Below, piece by piece: positions 10,139 through 20,589 of a stretch of DNA of 64,000 nucleotides. Every line of letters begins with the position of its first letter. The stretch's first letter is position 1. The DNA is taken from positions 73,663,237 to 73,727,236 of the forward strand of contig CM060312.1 in assembly GCA_030674185.1 (NCBI GenBank), given 5' to 3'. The notes under the pieces were generated by a model that searched no databases, was not told where the DNA came from, and was given only the letters and a program-made list of their open reading frames with translations. This stretch comes from Monoplex corrugatus. Taxonomy: Eukaryota; Mollusca; Gastropoda; Littorinimorpha; Ranellidae. The position numbers and the translations under genes are program-made.

Positions 10139-12760
10139 TCACAGATCCAGTCGATCTGGAGGTTTCCGGGCTCTTCTCGGGCGTTGAGCTGGGTCAGGGG
10201 TGGGCCTGTGGAGCACTGGTGTATCCAATGAAGAAGCACCAAGCCTTGGAAGCTGTCCCAAAATCTGTTCTTGATTTTGAGCTCTAGGGATAGGCGTAGC
10301 ATAAGCTGGGGACCCTCTGCCTGTCTGCAATGAACTGGAACCAAGTGGTGGTGGTGTGATCGAGTCCTGAATAGTCACTGGTGGGGAAATTTCCAAGGAA
10401 GCAGAATCACTTTGGAGAAATGGTTCTGGTTCTGGGATAGCAATTGCAGTAGGTGGCTTTTCACTTGGAAGTGTTGGGTCAACCATCATTGGAAGAGTAT
10501 TGTCCTCAGTTGTCTTCTCTTCAATCCATCGCTTCCGGACTTGATCTATGTGACGTCTTACAATGCGGCCATCCACCAACTGGACTTTGAAAGACAGTGG
10601 TCCAGTAACTTCAACAACAGTTCCATGAAACCAAGCCTTGCCTGACCCAAAATTGCGTACATACACTTTGTCACCTACAACGAAGTTCCTGTCTTTTGCA
10701 CTGCGATCATGGTACATCTTTTGCTTTGACTGAGCATTTTCAACCTTGCTGGAAAGAGAAGGTTGAATCAAGTCTAGGCGAGTCTTGAGCCTTCTTTTCA
10801 TCAAAAGTTCTGCTGGTGGAATGCCAGTAGTCGAGTGAGACGTGATATGTTGCTCAAGTAGAAACATTGCCAGTCTGTGCTGCAAGGTGAACTTGGGTGA
10901 CATCTTTTTCATAGCCTCTTTGAATGTCTGAACTGCTCTCTCAGCAAGACCATTTGAGGCTGGGTGGTACGGAGAGACCAGAATATGACGAATGCCAAGG
11001 ATTTTCATGAAGGTTTTGAAATCACTGCATGTGAAAGTGGGACCATTGTCTGTAACAACTGTGTCTGGCAACCCATGTGTTGCAAAGAGATCTCTCATGC
11101 AGCAAATAGTCTTTTCTGCAGTAATTTTGGTCATCATTTTCACTTCCGTCCATTTTGAATGCGAGTCCACAAACACAAGGAACATGTGGCCCATGAATGG
11201 TCCTGCAAAATCCACATGAAGTCTTGACCAAGGTTTTTCAGGCCATTCCCAAGGATGAAGTGGAGCTTTCTCTGGCATGTGACGGACTTGTTGACAAGCT
11301 TCACACTCTTGAACTGTGATTTCAATGTCATGATCAATGCCTGGCCACCATACGTACGAACGTGCCAGGCATTTCATTTTGCAGACACCTGGATGACACG
11401 AATGAAGTTCCTCCAACATTGCTCTTCTACAACTTGGAGGTACAACAACTCGGTTTCGCATGAGAATGCAACCACTCTGAACACATAGTTCGGTTTCGTG
11501 GCTCTTGTACATTTTGAGCTCTGTCTGCCACTTTCCTGGAAGATCTGATGGCCACCCAGACAAAGTGTATTTCTTGACATGTGAAAGTACAGGGTCATAA
11601 TTTGTTTTCTCTTCAATATGAGTTGAAGTGATTGGAGTTGTTGACAGATGGTCCATCAAGAAGACAAACTCCTCTGGAATCTCTGATTTTGAGCTGGTGG
11701 CTGGTAACGGTGACCTGCTGAGGGCATCTGCATGAGTCATGGTAGACCCTGACTTGTAACTGATGGTGTACGTATATGATGACAGCTGCATTGCCCAACG
11801 CTGAATTCTTGGTGAAACTTCTGTTGGAATGAGTTTGTGTTCATTGAACAAGGACATCAAAGGCTTGTGATCTGTGTATACCCAAAAATGGCGCCCAAAC
11901 AGGTAGTCACGAAATTTTTTTACTCCAAAGATGACAGCCAGAGCTTCTCTTTCAATATTGGAGTAATTCCGCTCAGCCTTGTTAAGAGATCTAGATGCAT
12001 AGGCAATGGGACGCTCTGATCCATCTGACAGTTTGTGGGCCAGAACTGCTCCTAGTCCCACAGCGGAAGCATCACATGATAACGTCACCTCCAATTCTTG
12101 GTTGAAGTGAACCAGCAGATCAGCTGAAAGAAGCATTTCCTTCACTTTCTTGAAGGACTGGCTCTGTTGCTCTCCCCATCTGAAAACAGTGTTTTTGCGA
12201 AAGAGACTGTTCAGTGGAGACAAAACTGTGGACAAACGAGGTAAGAACTTCCCATAGAAGTTGACAAGCCCCAGAAATGATTTTAGCTCTGATGCATTTT
12301 TGGGCGTGGGAGCATCCTGAACAGCTTTCACTTTGTCAGCAGTGGGATGGATTCCTTCTGCAGTGATGCGATGACCTAAGTATGTGACCTCAGGTAACAT
12401 GAACTCACACTTTTTTCTCTTTAAACGGAAACCTTCTGCATCAAGTCTGCGAAGAACTTCTCTCAGATGCTGAATATGGCTTTCATCTGTCTCACCTGTG
12501 ACTAGTATGTCATCTTGAAACACAGCCACTTCCGGAATATCCTGTAACAGGCAGTCCATTGTGCGTTGGAAAATGGCAGGTGCTGCTGAAACCCCAAAAG
12601 GCATACGGTTGTATCTGAACAGCCCTTTTTGTGTGTTGATCGTAGTGAGATCTTTGGACTCTTCGGCAAGAGGCAACTGCTGATATGCATGTTTCAAGTC
12701 CAATTTTGTGAAAGATTTTCCACCAGCAGCTTTGTTGAAAAGATCTTCAACACGGGGCAA
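10139..12760 (-). CDS. gypsy pol: RT (rest), RNase H, integrase
   Basis: 873 codons. The N-terminal part is a reverse transcriptase palm with catalytic FQDDILV near residue 80. RNase H follows (SCDASAVGLGAVLA near 225). The integrase zinc-binding HHCC region (HSCHPG...CEAC) is at about 455-490, the DDE core (VDFAG, TDNGPTF, NGLAERAV) at 515-620 and a chromodomain-like or GPY/F-like tail (GDKVYVRNFG...) near 690-740. The frame opens inside the RT, which means the upstream ORF at 12,694-14,250 and this one were a single polyprotein. The overlap is a frame break in conserved RT sequence, not a programmed shift, because the residues on both sides are contiguous family motifs. The rest of the frame is intact for 2.6 kb. 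Confidence 0.9.
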   Translation of the reverse strand: MPRVEDLFNKAAGGKSFTKLDLKHAYQQLPLAEESKDLTTINTQKGLFRYNRMPFGVSAAPAIFQRTMDCLLQDIPEVAVFQDDILVTGETDESHIQHLREVLRRLDAEGFRLKRKKCEFMLPEVTYLGHRITAEGIHPTADKVKAVQDAPTPKNASELKSFLGLVNFYGKFLPRLSTVLSPLNSLFRKNTVFRWGEQQSQSFKKVKEMLLSADLLVHFNQELEVTLSCDASAVGLGAVLAHKLSDGSERPIAYASRSLNKAERNYSNIEREALAVIFGVKKFRDYLFGRHFWVYTDHKPLMSLFNEHKLIPTEVSPRIQRWAMQLSSYTYTISYKSGSTMTHADALSRSPLPATSSKSEIPEEFVFLMDHLSTTPITSTHIEEKTNYDPVLSHVKKYTLSGWPSDLPGKWQTELKMYKSHETELCVQSGCILMRNRVVVPPSCRRAMLEELHSCHPGVCKMKCLARSYVWWPGIDHDIEITVQECEACQQVRHMPEKAPLHPWEWPEKPWSRLHVDFAGPFMGHMFLVFVDSHSKWTEVKMMTKITAEKTICCMRDLFATHGLPDTVVTDNGPTFTCSDFKTFMKILGIRHILVSPYHPASNGLAERAVQTFKEAMKKMSPKFTLQHRLAMFLLEQHITSHSTTGIPPAELLMKRRLKTRLDLIQPSLSSKVENAQSKQKMYHDRSAKDRNFVVGDKVYVRNFGSGKAWFHGTVVEVTGPLSFKVQLVDGRIVRRHIDQVRKRWIEEKTTEDNTLPMMVDPTLPSEKPPTAIAIPEPEPFLQSDSASLEISPPVTIQDSITPPPLGSSSLQTGRGSPAYATPIPRAQNQEQILGQLPRLGASSLDTPVLHRPTPDPAQRPRRARKPPDRLDL

Positions 12761-14250
12761 GGGTATACATCAGCCTTGGCGGCCATATTCACAGTGACTT
12801 TGTAATCACCACACAGCCTCACTGTTCCATCTGGTTTAAGTACAGGTACCACTGGTGTCGCCCAGGCCGAATGTTTCACTCGTTCAATTATGCCTTCATC
12901 TTCAAGCCTTTGAAGTTCGGCATCAACTTTGGTTCTTAGTGCATAGGGAACTGTTCTAGCTTTGTAGAATTTTGGTTTGCAATTTTCTTCAACGTGGAGT
13001 GTGACAGGGAATGACTTTGCAAGACCCAACTCTTCCTTGAACAGGTTGGGGAACTGGTCAAATACTGCTTCACATGATGGTTTCTCGCTTACTTGATTTA
13101 CCATAAAAGCAGTCTCCATGTTCAATTCCCGGATCCAGTTTCTGCCTAGCAGATTTGGACCTCTTCCACCAACTACAATGAGAGGTAGCATGGCGGAGTT
13201 CTCTCTGTGTGAAACATGAACCTCAACTTGCCCATGGACAGGAATGTGCTGTCCGGTGTAGGTTTTCAGCGCCATGTCACAGGGTACTAGGGATATGTTT
13301 TTCTTAAAAATTTTAGTGAAAACACCTGCAGTGATCAGGGTCACTGAAGCTCCAGTATCGATTTCAAATAACAGTGGCTTGCCTGCAACACTGAGAGTAA
13401 CTGTATATGGGTCAATCCCTTTCTTTGACGGTTTGTTGTGAAGTATAGCCCCTATTTCTTCCTCACTACCTGAAACAAACTTTTGTGCATATGATTTCTT
13501 TTTTGAACGGCAAACTGCAGCTAAATGCCCGACTTTCTTGCAATTGTTACAAGTGTAGTTCTTGAATGGACAGCTGATAGCAAGATGTGGTTTGCCACAG
13601 CGATAACACCGGGTATTCTGGATTTGCTGGCTTCTGGTGCCGTCAGGTGCTTTTGATTTTGCTGAATCCTGCTGAACTGCGTTCACCTCTGGTGTATCAG
13701 ATGGTTGAAGGACAGCAGAATGACTTGCTGCTACTTCCATGGCATGTGCAATTTCAACTGCATTCTTGAAGGTAAGTTCCTTTTCAGACAAAAGTCTTTT
13801 TTGAATCATGGCGTCAGAAAGACCACAAACAAATTTGTCTCTCAACGCTTCTTGAAGAAACTGTCCAAAGTCACATGTTGATGCTAAACGTCTCAGTTCT
13901 GCAGCAAAATCATTCACCGTTTCTAGCTCAGACTGACGTCTATTGTGAAACTTAAATCTTTCACCAATGACTAATGGTTTGGGTGAAACATGTCCTTTGA
14001 GGGTAGCCACAAGTTCTTCATACGTTTTTGTTGAAGGAGCATCGGGGGAACACAGTGATCGTAGCAAAGAATAGTACTTGGCACCAATGACAGACAAGAA
14101 AACGCATTTTTTCTTTGCATCAACAACATCATTTGCTTCAAAATACAAGTCGAGGCGCTCAATATAACAGTCAAAATCTTCCACAGCAGGATTGAATTCA
14201 TCAAATCTATTCTTATTTGCCATCTTTACAATATCGTTAAAAGAAAACAA
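12694..14250 (-). CDS. gypsy gag, protease and start of RT
   Basis: 518 codons starting ATG at 14,250, just inside the 5' LTR and leader. The N-terminal 200 residues are a capsid-like helical gag domain. Two CCHC zinc knuckles (CYRCGKPHLAISC and CNNCKKVGHLAAVC) at about 215-245 bind the RNA genome. An aspartic protease with IDTGASVTLI follows near 296 and a second conserved segment NLLGRNW near 370. The RT begins at about 430 with the KPDGTVRLCGDYK motif. The ORF ends shortly after DVYPCPVL because the frame is lost near 12,755. Gag and pol are in one frame without a stop between them. Confidence 0.88.
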   Translation of the reverse strand: MFSFNDIVKMANKNRFDEFNPAVEDFDCYIERLDLYFEANDVVDAKKKCVFLSVIGAKYYSLLRSLCSPDAPSTKTYEELVATLKGHVSPKPLVIGERFKFHNRRQSELETVNDFAAELRRLASTCDFGQFLQEALRDKFVCGLSDAMIQKRLLSEKELTFKNAVEIAHAMEVAASHSAVLQPSDTPEVNAVQQDSAKSKAPDGTRSQQIQNTRCYRCGKPHLAISCPFKNYTCNNCKKVGHLAAVCRSKKKSYAQKFVSGSEEEIGAILHNKPSKKGIDPYTVTLSVAGKPLLFEIDTGASVTLITAGVFTKIFKKNISLVPCDMALKTYTGQHIPVHGQVEVHVSHRENSAMLPLIVVGGRGPNLLGRNWIRELNMETAFMVNQVSEKPSCEAVFDQFPNLFKEELGLAKSFPVTLHVEENCKPKFYKARTVPYALRTKVDAELQRLEDEGIIERVKHSAWATPVVPVLKPDGTVRLCGDYKVTVNMAAKADVYPCPVLKIFSTKLLVENLSQNWT

Positions 14251-14459
14251 CCATTTGTTCTCTTTTTTTTTTTTTTTTTTTTTTACTTTCGAAATCGAAG
14301 TGTAACCTGTCTATGCACTGGCTAACGATTAAACGGCCTGACGATGTCGAACGACTGAAGACAAATTCACTCGGTTTTCACCAAGAACTAGTTATCTTGT
14401 GTGAGAAAATATGTTTGCAAACGAAAATTTTTTTTTTTTTTACTTCCCTGCGTGAGCTC

Positions 14460-14483
14460 CAAATCCCATCCTCGTCGCCAATA
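14460..14483 (-). other. primer-binding-site-like sequence
   Basis: On the minus strand the sequence directly inside the 5' LTR is TATTGGCGACGAGGATGG. Placement and the TGG start fit a tRNA primer site; the tRNA was not identified. Confidence 0.6.
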
Positions 14484-14609
14484 TGTGATATTCTTGCACA
14501 TAACAGTCTTGAGACAATGTCAGTTGTGTTGGCCCATTTAATCGTCTGAGTGGATCTCCTTCTCACGAGAGTTGTTCATATAAAGCAACTAAAGGGACAT
14601 AATCCAACA
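14484..14609 (-). repeat. LTR (5' LTR of the minus-strand element)
   Basis: 126-bp partner of 9,839-9,964 with the same TG...CA termini. It is followed outside by ATCAT, matching the left flank. Confidence 0.92.
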
Positions 14610-14614
14610 ATCAT

Positions 14615-15200
14615 CATCATCATCAAAGTGCCTTGTCACATGGCGTTGGCGATCATGGCCCTCCATATGCATCTGTCCCTTGTTGCCGTAAGCACATCTT
14701 CCACCCTGTCTGTCCTCAGCCACTCAGCAAGTCCGTCCAATATTTTTCCCAAGGTCTACCTGGTGCTCTGTTTCCCTCCAGCTTTCCTGTTGTGACCAGG
14801 TGCTCCAATTCCCTTTTCCTCATAATATGGACTATAAATGTTGCCTGTCTTTTCCTAATCTTCCTTATCAATGATGTGTCTGCCTCCATCAAGACTGTTT
14901 CGTTTGTTTTCTTTGTTGTCTATGGAACTCTCAACATTCTTCTTAGAAACCACATTTCGGTTGCCTCAATCTTGTTCTGGCTTTGCTTGTTGACTGTCCA
15001 CGGCTCACAACCGTTCAACATTATCGGTTCTACATAACATTCAAGATTTCTCTTCTTGATGTTAATTGATAGGCCTTTCATCTTCTTGAATGCTGTTTTG
15101 GCTTGGCTGAATCTGCTGGCTATTTCTGTGCATCTGCCGTCTGGTGAAATAATCGTTCTCAGATACTTAAACTTATCAGCCTCTCTCAAGGTTATGCACA
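14615..15200 (-). mobile_element. LINE-T 3' fragment
   Basis: The minus strand encodes the C-terminal region of a non-LTR reverse transcriptase: residues like DKFKYLRTIISPDGRC, AKTAFKKMKG and ATEMWFLRRMLRVP, continuing with frame breaks to the EGKQ-type tail. The 3' end is (GAT)n next to the gypsy LTR. It is 5'-truncated, as expected for LINE retrotransposition. Confidence 0.7.
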
Positions 15201-15408
15201 CACACACATATGTATGTATATACATATATATATATGTGTGTGTGTGTGTGTATATATATACATAATTATATGTACGCTATCGAAAGGTTTACTTTGTGTC
15301 TATTTTTCTGATGCAGTCACACACACACAAAATTCACACCAAGATCCATTGCTTTTATTCATTTTTATTTATCATTCCCCCTCCCCTTCATTCTCTCTCT
15401 CCCTGACC

Positions 15409-15440
<32 letters not shown>

Positions 15441-16290
15441 GTGTCTCATTTGGTAATCCTCTGGTTTGGAGCCTTTTTGTGCAAAAGCTGGACATGCTGT
15501 GTGATTGATTCTAAAGAGGGTGTGTATATAAATCATTTAGTCAAAACTTTCAGTTTCATTTTCTCACGATAACGTCTTTGCGCTGTTAATAGATTCCTTA
15601 TGCACTGCCACGCCACTGATGGAATATGATGATGAAGTTGCAAAAATGATCATGGCTTAAGCCTTAGGCCGGCACGTACATGTTTGCCCTATGCGTTGGT
15701 AAGGTCTTGAGATCCTACCTAGCGTATGACTTTTATATTTTGTCTTTATATCACTGTCAATCACTGGAGCAGATTTTGTCTTTGTCTCAGTCTGTCAGTG
15801 GAACAATCTAGGCTACAATGTATTGAAATCTCAATCTGTATTATAATACAAAAATGAAACAGAAGAGCACAAAACAAAAACCTCGGAACGGTATAAAACA
15901 AGCTATACAAGATAGGTTACATAGAGCGATGAATGTGACCCTCCCCGCCCCTCCTTCCCAAATTGTATAGACAAGATAGGTTACATCGAGCAATGAATGT
16001 GTCTCCCCCCCCCCCTCCCTTCCCAAACTGTACAGACACAAGTTTTCGTCAACTCTGTATGGCGTATAGGTATTGTCCGAGTACCTAGCCGACCATGGGC
16101 GTCTTTGATGTCTCCTCCGCTGTACTTCCACCCTATTGCGTCAGTCATTGATTGTGACGGCTGGTCGGCTGTTTTTGCTAACGTGTTCCATCGCAATCGG
16201 GGAAAACAAACCGAAACGCGCGTACAGAAATAACGAGTGATTCCCGCGGCATGAAGCGAGGGGTATGTTGTGTACCGACCGGGCCTACTT
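15201..16290. other. no gene: microsatellites and a local duplication
   Basis: (CA)n, (TA)n and (GT)n runs lie at 15,195-15,270 and a C-rich then (CT)n tract at 15,395-15,440. A 65-bp tandem duplication at about 15,905-16,030 is marked by AAGATAGGTTACAT...GAGC(G/A)ATGAATGTG. No supported coding sequence. Confidence 0.6.
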
Positions 16291-16294
16291 GTTG

Positions 16295-16690
16295 ACCGTC
16301 ATCATCATCATGTGCCCTGCCGCATGGCATTGGCAATCATGGCCTTCCATCTGTTTCTATCCCTTGTTGCCACAATCACCCCCTCCACCCTCTCTGTCTT
16401 CAGCCACTCTGCAAGTCCATCCAATATTTTCTACCTGGGTCTACCTGGTGCTCTCTTTCCCTCCAGCTTTCCTGTTTGACCAGGTGCTCCAATTCCCCTT
16501 TCTTCATAAAATGGCCTCTAAATGTCTTTTCCTCATCTTCCTTATGAATGATCTTCTTGTGTCTGCCTCCATCAAGACTATCTTGTTTGTTTTCTTTGCT
16601 GTCCATGGAATTCTCAACACATTCTCCTTAGAAACGACATCTCGGCTGCCTCAAATCTTGTTCTGGCTTTGCCTGTTGACCGATGAACTG
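16295..16690 (-). mobile_element. LINE-T 3' fragment
   Basis: Minus-strand remains of the same C-terminal RT region, with the reverse complement of GGCAGGGCACATGATGATG at its 3' end (16,300-16,325). It is about 70-80 percent similar by eye to the 24.1-24.5 kb copy, with frame breaks. Confidence 0.65.
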
Positions 16691-17529
16691 TAAGCAAGTC
16701 ACTCTTCCTACAGCAAGAACATTGGAGGCATATAAAATTTATTTGGCAGGAATATGCAAACGAAAGATCTGTAATGAGTTTCAGTCAGTGTTTCTGATTG
16801 TCGGCAGTGTCCATTTTCCCTTCGCTTGCCAGGCTCTCTTAAAACCCTTTGACCCCCGCACCCTGTCCACCAGCACCCTGCATTGTCAACCATGCTAGCA
16901 AAGCAAAAACTCAACCCTATGACTCTCTCACCCTATCCAACAGCTTCCTGCAGGAAAAATCAAACACACTACCTACTTCTATCCCTACCCTAACAAAAGT
17001 ATAAAATGAAACGTGGGTCACATACTTCTAAGGTAGGTTGGAAGGTGAGACGTCTCTCGCTCACTGACTCAATGGCTGACTCAGTGTTGACTCCCTGACT
17101 TTTTACACAGTGCGTTTCTATTTACCAAGCTTTGTTTCTGTCACAAACATTTCCACCTTTCCTTCAGCTGTTCTTCATCTATCAAACCGGACATCGAAAA
17201 TTAAATAACTAAGTGATGTTGGCCTAGTGGCCATGATTGTTGTTCAGCTTTTTGGAAATTTACTTGGACATTGGTATTTTCTGAAACATATTTGTGTTCT
17301 AGCCAATTTACCCTCTGTGCCCTCTATAGTTGGATAAAAACAATGTGAGCGTTAGATCCTGTTTGGGTGGAAAATGTTGAGTAACCAGTCGAACCATGGA
17401 TGGCATGATCTCCATTATACAAACCTTACTTACCCGTCTAACAATTCGGTCTGAATACCTCTTCCCCCTAGATGGGCCCCTGTGATACTCCCTTAGCTTC
17501 ATTCACTTATTCCTGATTTCTTTATTTCT
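16691..17529. other. no gene: fold-back repeat and unassigned sequence
   Basis: Positions 16,838-16,955 carry one fold-back repeat copy (ACCCTTTGACCCCCGCACCC and GCTAGCAAAGCAAAAACTC). Nothing recognisable lies between 16,960 and 17,529. Confidence 0.6.
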
Positions 17530-17530
17530 T

Positions 17531-18102
17531 TATGCGGATTTTGCACAAGCTCTTAACGCCAAACGTGGAAAACTCAATTTGCCGCCTGCCGGTGCAAAAG
17601 AACAATGGGAAAAATTAGATGAGGAACTTGTCCTTAAGCTGAATGCGCTAATAGGGAACAGTACGCTGGAACACAAACTTGACACATACGGAGACATCAT
17701 ATACTCTATCTGCAGGGACACTTATGGAGTGAAGCAGCCAAAGACAAAAACGCCTCCCCAGAAATCCAGAAGACAGCAACAGATGGAGAGCATCCGGAGG
17801 GAGAAAAGGAAGCTTAAAAAGTGAATGAAAACTGCTCAGAATTCGAGAAGCAAGGGCTCCTGGAACTCTGGAAAGATCTGAAGGCCAAACACAATGCTCT
17901 CAGCAAAGTGGAATCAGCAAGGCGAAGAAAGAGCAAAAAGAAGAAGACTCAAGATCGTTTCTTCAAAGATCCCTTTGACTTTGCAAGAAAGCTGTTTGAA
18001 CAACCCAAATCAGGGACTCTCACAGTGGGCAAGGAAACCCTAGAGCAGCATCTCAGGGAAACATATTCCGATTCTCAGCGCGAGGCACCACTTGAAATCT
18101 AA
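17531..18102 (+). pseudogene. N-terminal part of the REL-LINE ORF, broken
   Basis: Two overlapping frames carry the region that precedes the RT. The first (to 17,824) has NAKRGKLNLPPAGAKEQWEK and YGDIIYSICRDTYG; the second (17,821-18,102) has LLELWKDLKAKHNAL and PFDFARKLFEQPKSG. The second is in the same frame as the RT ORF but is separated from it by a TAA at 18,100. Lysine/arginine-rich stretches suit nucleic-acid binding. Confidence 0.75.
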
Positions 18103-18165
18103 AATCTGGTTTGGCCTGCAGCGCCAGAAGGAAAATTCAATAACAAACCACCAACACTGGATGAA

Positions 18166-20574
18166 GTGAAGAACGTAGTAAAGAAAGCCAGAGCCAAGTC
18201 AGCACCTGGACCAAACGGAATACCATACCTGCTCTACAAGAAATGCCCAAAAGTGCTCGAGTGGCTCCACAAGATGATTCGATCAGCATGGAGGAACCAG
18301 AAGATCAGCGACCAATGGATGAGAGCTGAAGGAGTGTACATTCCGAAGGAGCAGAACTCCAGCAGCATCAATCAGTTCAGGCCAATATCACTTCTGAACG
18401 TCGAGGGGAAAATCTTCTTCTCTGTTATGGCAGCAAGATTGACAAAATACCTGACTGAAAACAAGTATCTGGATATGTCAGTCCAAAAGGGAGGCATACC
18501 AGGAATGCCTGGATGCTTGGAACATGCCACGTTGATTTGGGATGCCATCCAAAAAGCAAGAACAGAGAAGAGAGACATTGACGTAGTTTGGCTTGATCTG
18601 GCGAATGCATATGGATCAGTTCCACATGATATGATCCAGCTGGCTCTTGAAATGTATCACATCCCAGAAAACATCCGAACAATGCTGAGGAAGTATTTCC
18701 AAGGGTTCTCAATGCGGTTCTCTACCAAAGAATACACCACGGACTGGATAGACCTAGAGGTGGGCATTGCAATGGGCTGTGCAATCTCTCCCATACTGTT
18801 CGTGTTGGCAATGGAAGTCATCTTGAAAGCTGCAATGAAGAGTTCAGGTCCAGTGAATCTGGGAGATGGATACCAGATGCCTCCTCTGAAAGCTTTCATG
18901 GATGACACAACAGTCTTGTCCACGGATGAGGAAGAGACACACCAAATCTTAAAGCAGCTGGATGAGCTGGTGGCCTTTTCAAGAATGAGGTTCAAACCTA
19001 AGAAATCCCGAAGTCTCTCACTGCGAAAAGGAAAAGTGGCAGATTCAGTCAAATTCATGGTAGCCAACCAAGCCATCCCCACTGTCACAGAAGAGCCAGT
19101 AAAAAGTCTCGGAAGATGGTATGATGACTCCCTGAAAGACACACAAAGGGGATGTGAAACCAAGCAAACAGCAGAAGAAGGCCTGAAGAAAATAGATAAC
19201 TGCGGACTGCCAGGCAAATACAAAGTCTGGTGTCTACAGTTCATGCTGATACCAAAGCTGCTGTGGCCACTGCTAATCTATGACATTTGCACCAGCACAG
19301 TCGAAGCAATGGAAGCCAAAATCAACAAATACACAAGAAAATGGCTCGGTGTCCCACCTGGTCTCACTGATGTTGCATTCTACTGTCGTCAAGCAATGCT
19401 GAAGCTACCTCTGAAATCCATAGTGGAGGAATACAAAGTTGGAAAAGCAAGACTGTTGAGCATGCTGGAGGAATCGGAGGACAATATCGTGAGAGCAGTT
19501 CATCCAAAGCTGAGAACTGGCAGAAAGTGGAAAGTCCAAGAGGCTGTAAACAATGCCAAGAGAAACCTCAGCATCAAAGAAATAATTGGACACACGCAAA
19601 CCAACAGACAGGGACTGGGAGCAACAAAAATGCAGTGGTGGTCCAAAGCCAAAGGGAAGGAAAAAAGAGACATGATCATACAGGAGTTGAAGGAAGAAGA
19701 AGATGTCAAAAGAGTGCAGAAGGCAGTCCAGCAAGGTCAACAGGGGCAATGGACAACATGGGACAGTGCACTCCAAAGAAGTCTCAGCTGGAACGATATG
19801 TGGCACATGGCTCCTCTAAGGATAAGCTTCCTCCTCAGATCTGTATATGACCTGCTCCCCTCGAATGCAAACTTAGTGAAATGGGGGAAAGCAGACGACC
19901 CAGCATGTCCGCTCTGTCAGAAGAAACAAACAGTGGAACATGTCCTAAGCTCTTGCAAAGTAGCGCTAGCCCAAGGAAGGTATACATGGAGGCACAACCA
20001 AGTTCTGAAAGTGATCACAGATGTGGTTAGCGAAAAAACCATGACCCCAAACGCACCAATTGCTATGACAACGTTCTACAAAGCAGGAGGGAAACAGGTC
20101 TGGCCCGAAAGGGCTATGACAACCAGCACATTGCCAAAGGGTCTTCTGGATGGAGCAGTCGACTGGGAGTGTACAGCAGACCTCCCAGAGTGGAGAAATT
20201 ACCCAGATGTCATCAGCAAGACAGGCATGAGACCAGACATCGCTCTCCACTCTGACTCCTCGAAACAAGTGATTCTGATAGAACTCACTGTGCCATACGA
20301 AAGCAGAATGGAAGAAGCACATATCTACAAGACCGAAAAATACGCCGGTCTTGCCAGCACCCTGAAGAAAGCAGGTCTGCGGGTCAAAATCTTCGCCATA
20401 GAGGTCGGGGCAAGAGGGTTTGTGGGCACCTCCGCTTATGATCTCATGAAACAACTCGCCATTTCTGGGAAGAAGAGGACTAGAGCCCTTAAAGCGATGG
20501 CAGAGGCAGCAGAAAGGAGCTCAAGCTGGATCTGGGCAAGGAGGAACCAAAAAAGTGAACTTCATAAGGATTAA
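18166..20574 (+). CDS. reverse transcriptase / REL endonuclease
   Basis: 802 codons. RT fingers show KSAPGPNGIPY at 12-25 and the FRPISLLN motif near 70. The palm has DVVWLDLANAYGSVPH (catalytic Asp) near 140 and FMDDTTVLS near 245. A CCHC knuckle (CPLCQKKQTVEHVLSSC) is at about 579-595. The nuclease has RPDIAL and ILIELTVPYES near 689-714, the PD...E.T pattern of restriction-like LINE endonucleases. In the family this enzyme nicks a chosen target and copies its RNA there. ATG 18,166 is only the first Met after an in-frame stop; the natural protein began further upstream. All catalytic residues I can check are kept, so this ORF alone looks young. Confidence 0.85.
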   Translation: MKNVVKKARAKSAPGPNGIPYLLYKKCPKVLEWLHKMIRSAWRNQKISDQWMRAEGVYIPKEQNSSSINQFRPISLLNVEGKIFFSVMAARLTKYLTENKYLDMSVQKGGIPGMPGCLEHATLIWDAIQKARTEKRDIDVVWLDLANAYGSVPHDMIQLALEMYHIPENIRTMLRKYFQGFSMRFSTKEYTTDWIDLEVGIAMGCAISPILFVLAMEVILKAAMKSSGPVNLGDGYQMPPLKAFMDDTTVLSTDEEETHQILKQLDELVAFSRMRFKPKKSRSLSLRKGKVADSVKFMVANQAIPTVTEEPVKSLGRWYDDSLKDTQRGCETKQTAEEGLKKIDNCGLPGKYKVWCLQFMLIPKLLWPLLIYDICTSTVEAMEAKINKYTRKWLGVPPGLTDVAFYCRQAMLKLPLKSIVEEYKVGKARLLSMLEESEDNIVRAVHPKLRTGRKWKVQEAVNNAKRNLSIKEIIGHTQTNRQGLGATKMQWWSKAKGKEKRDMIIQELKEEEDVKRVQKAVQQGQQGQWTTWDSALQRSLSWNDMWHMAPLRISFLLRSVYDLLPSNANLVKWGKADDPACPLCQKKQTVEHVLSSCKVALAQGRYTWRHNQVLKVITDVVSEKTMTPNAPIAMTTFYKAGGKQVWPERAMTTSTLPKGLLDGAVDWECTADLPEWRNYPDVISKTGMRPDIALHSDSSKQVILIELTVPYESRMEEAHIYKTEKYAGLASTLKKAGLRVKIFAIEVGARGFVGTSAYDLMKQLAISGKKRTRALKAMAEAAERSSSWIWARRNQKSELHKD

Positions 20575-20589
20575 ATTCCCTACAGATGA

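Larger units (their letters stand above)
9839..14609 (-). mobile_element. Ty3/gypsy-type LTR retrotransposon, 4.77 kb
   Basis: Both ends are bounded by a 126-bp repeat, the LTR. The flanks on both sides read ATCAT, a 5-bp target-site duplication typical of LTR-element integration. On the minus strand the order is LTR, a primer-binding-like TGGCGACGAGGATGG, gag, protease, RT, RNase H, integrase, a purine tract and LTR. Protease-RT-RNase H-integrase order is the Ty3/gypsy (Metaviridae) order. No envelope ORF is seen. The LTRs are nearly identical, so the insertion is young, yet the polyprotein is broken near 12,755. The right flank is the (ATC)n tail of a LINE-T copy. Confidence 0.9.

Noticed and set aside
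12694..12760. Programmed frameshift in the gypsy polyprotein
   Set aside because: The overlap lies between two adjacent conserved RT motifs, not at the gag-pol boundary, so it is a mutation or a sequencing error.
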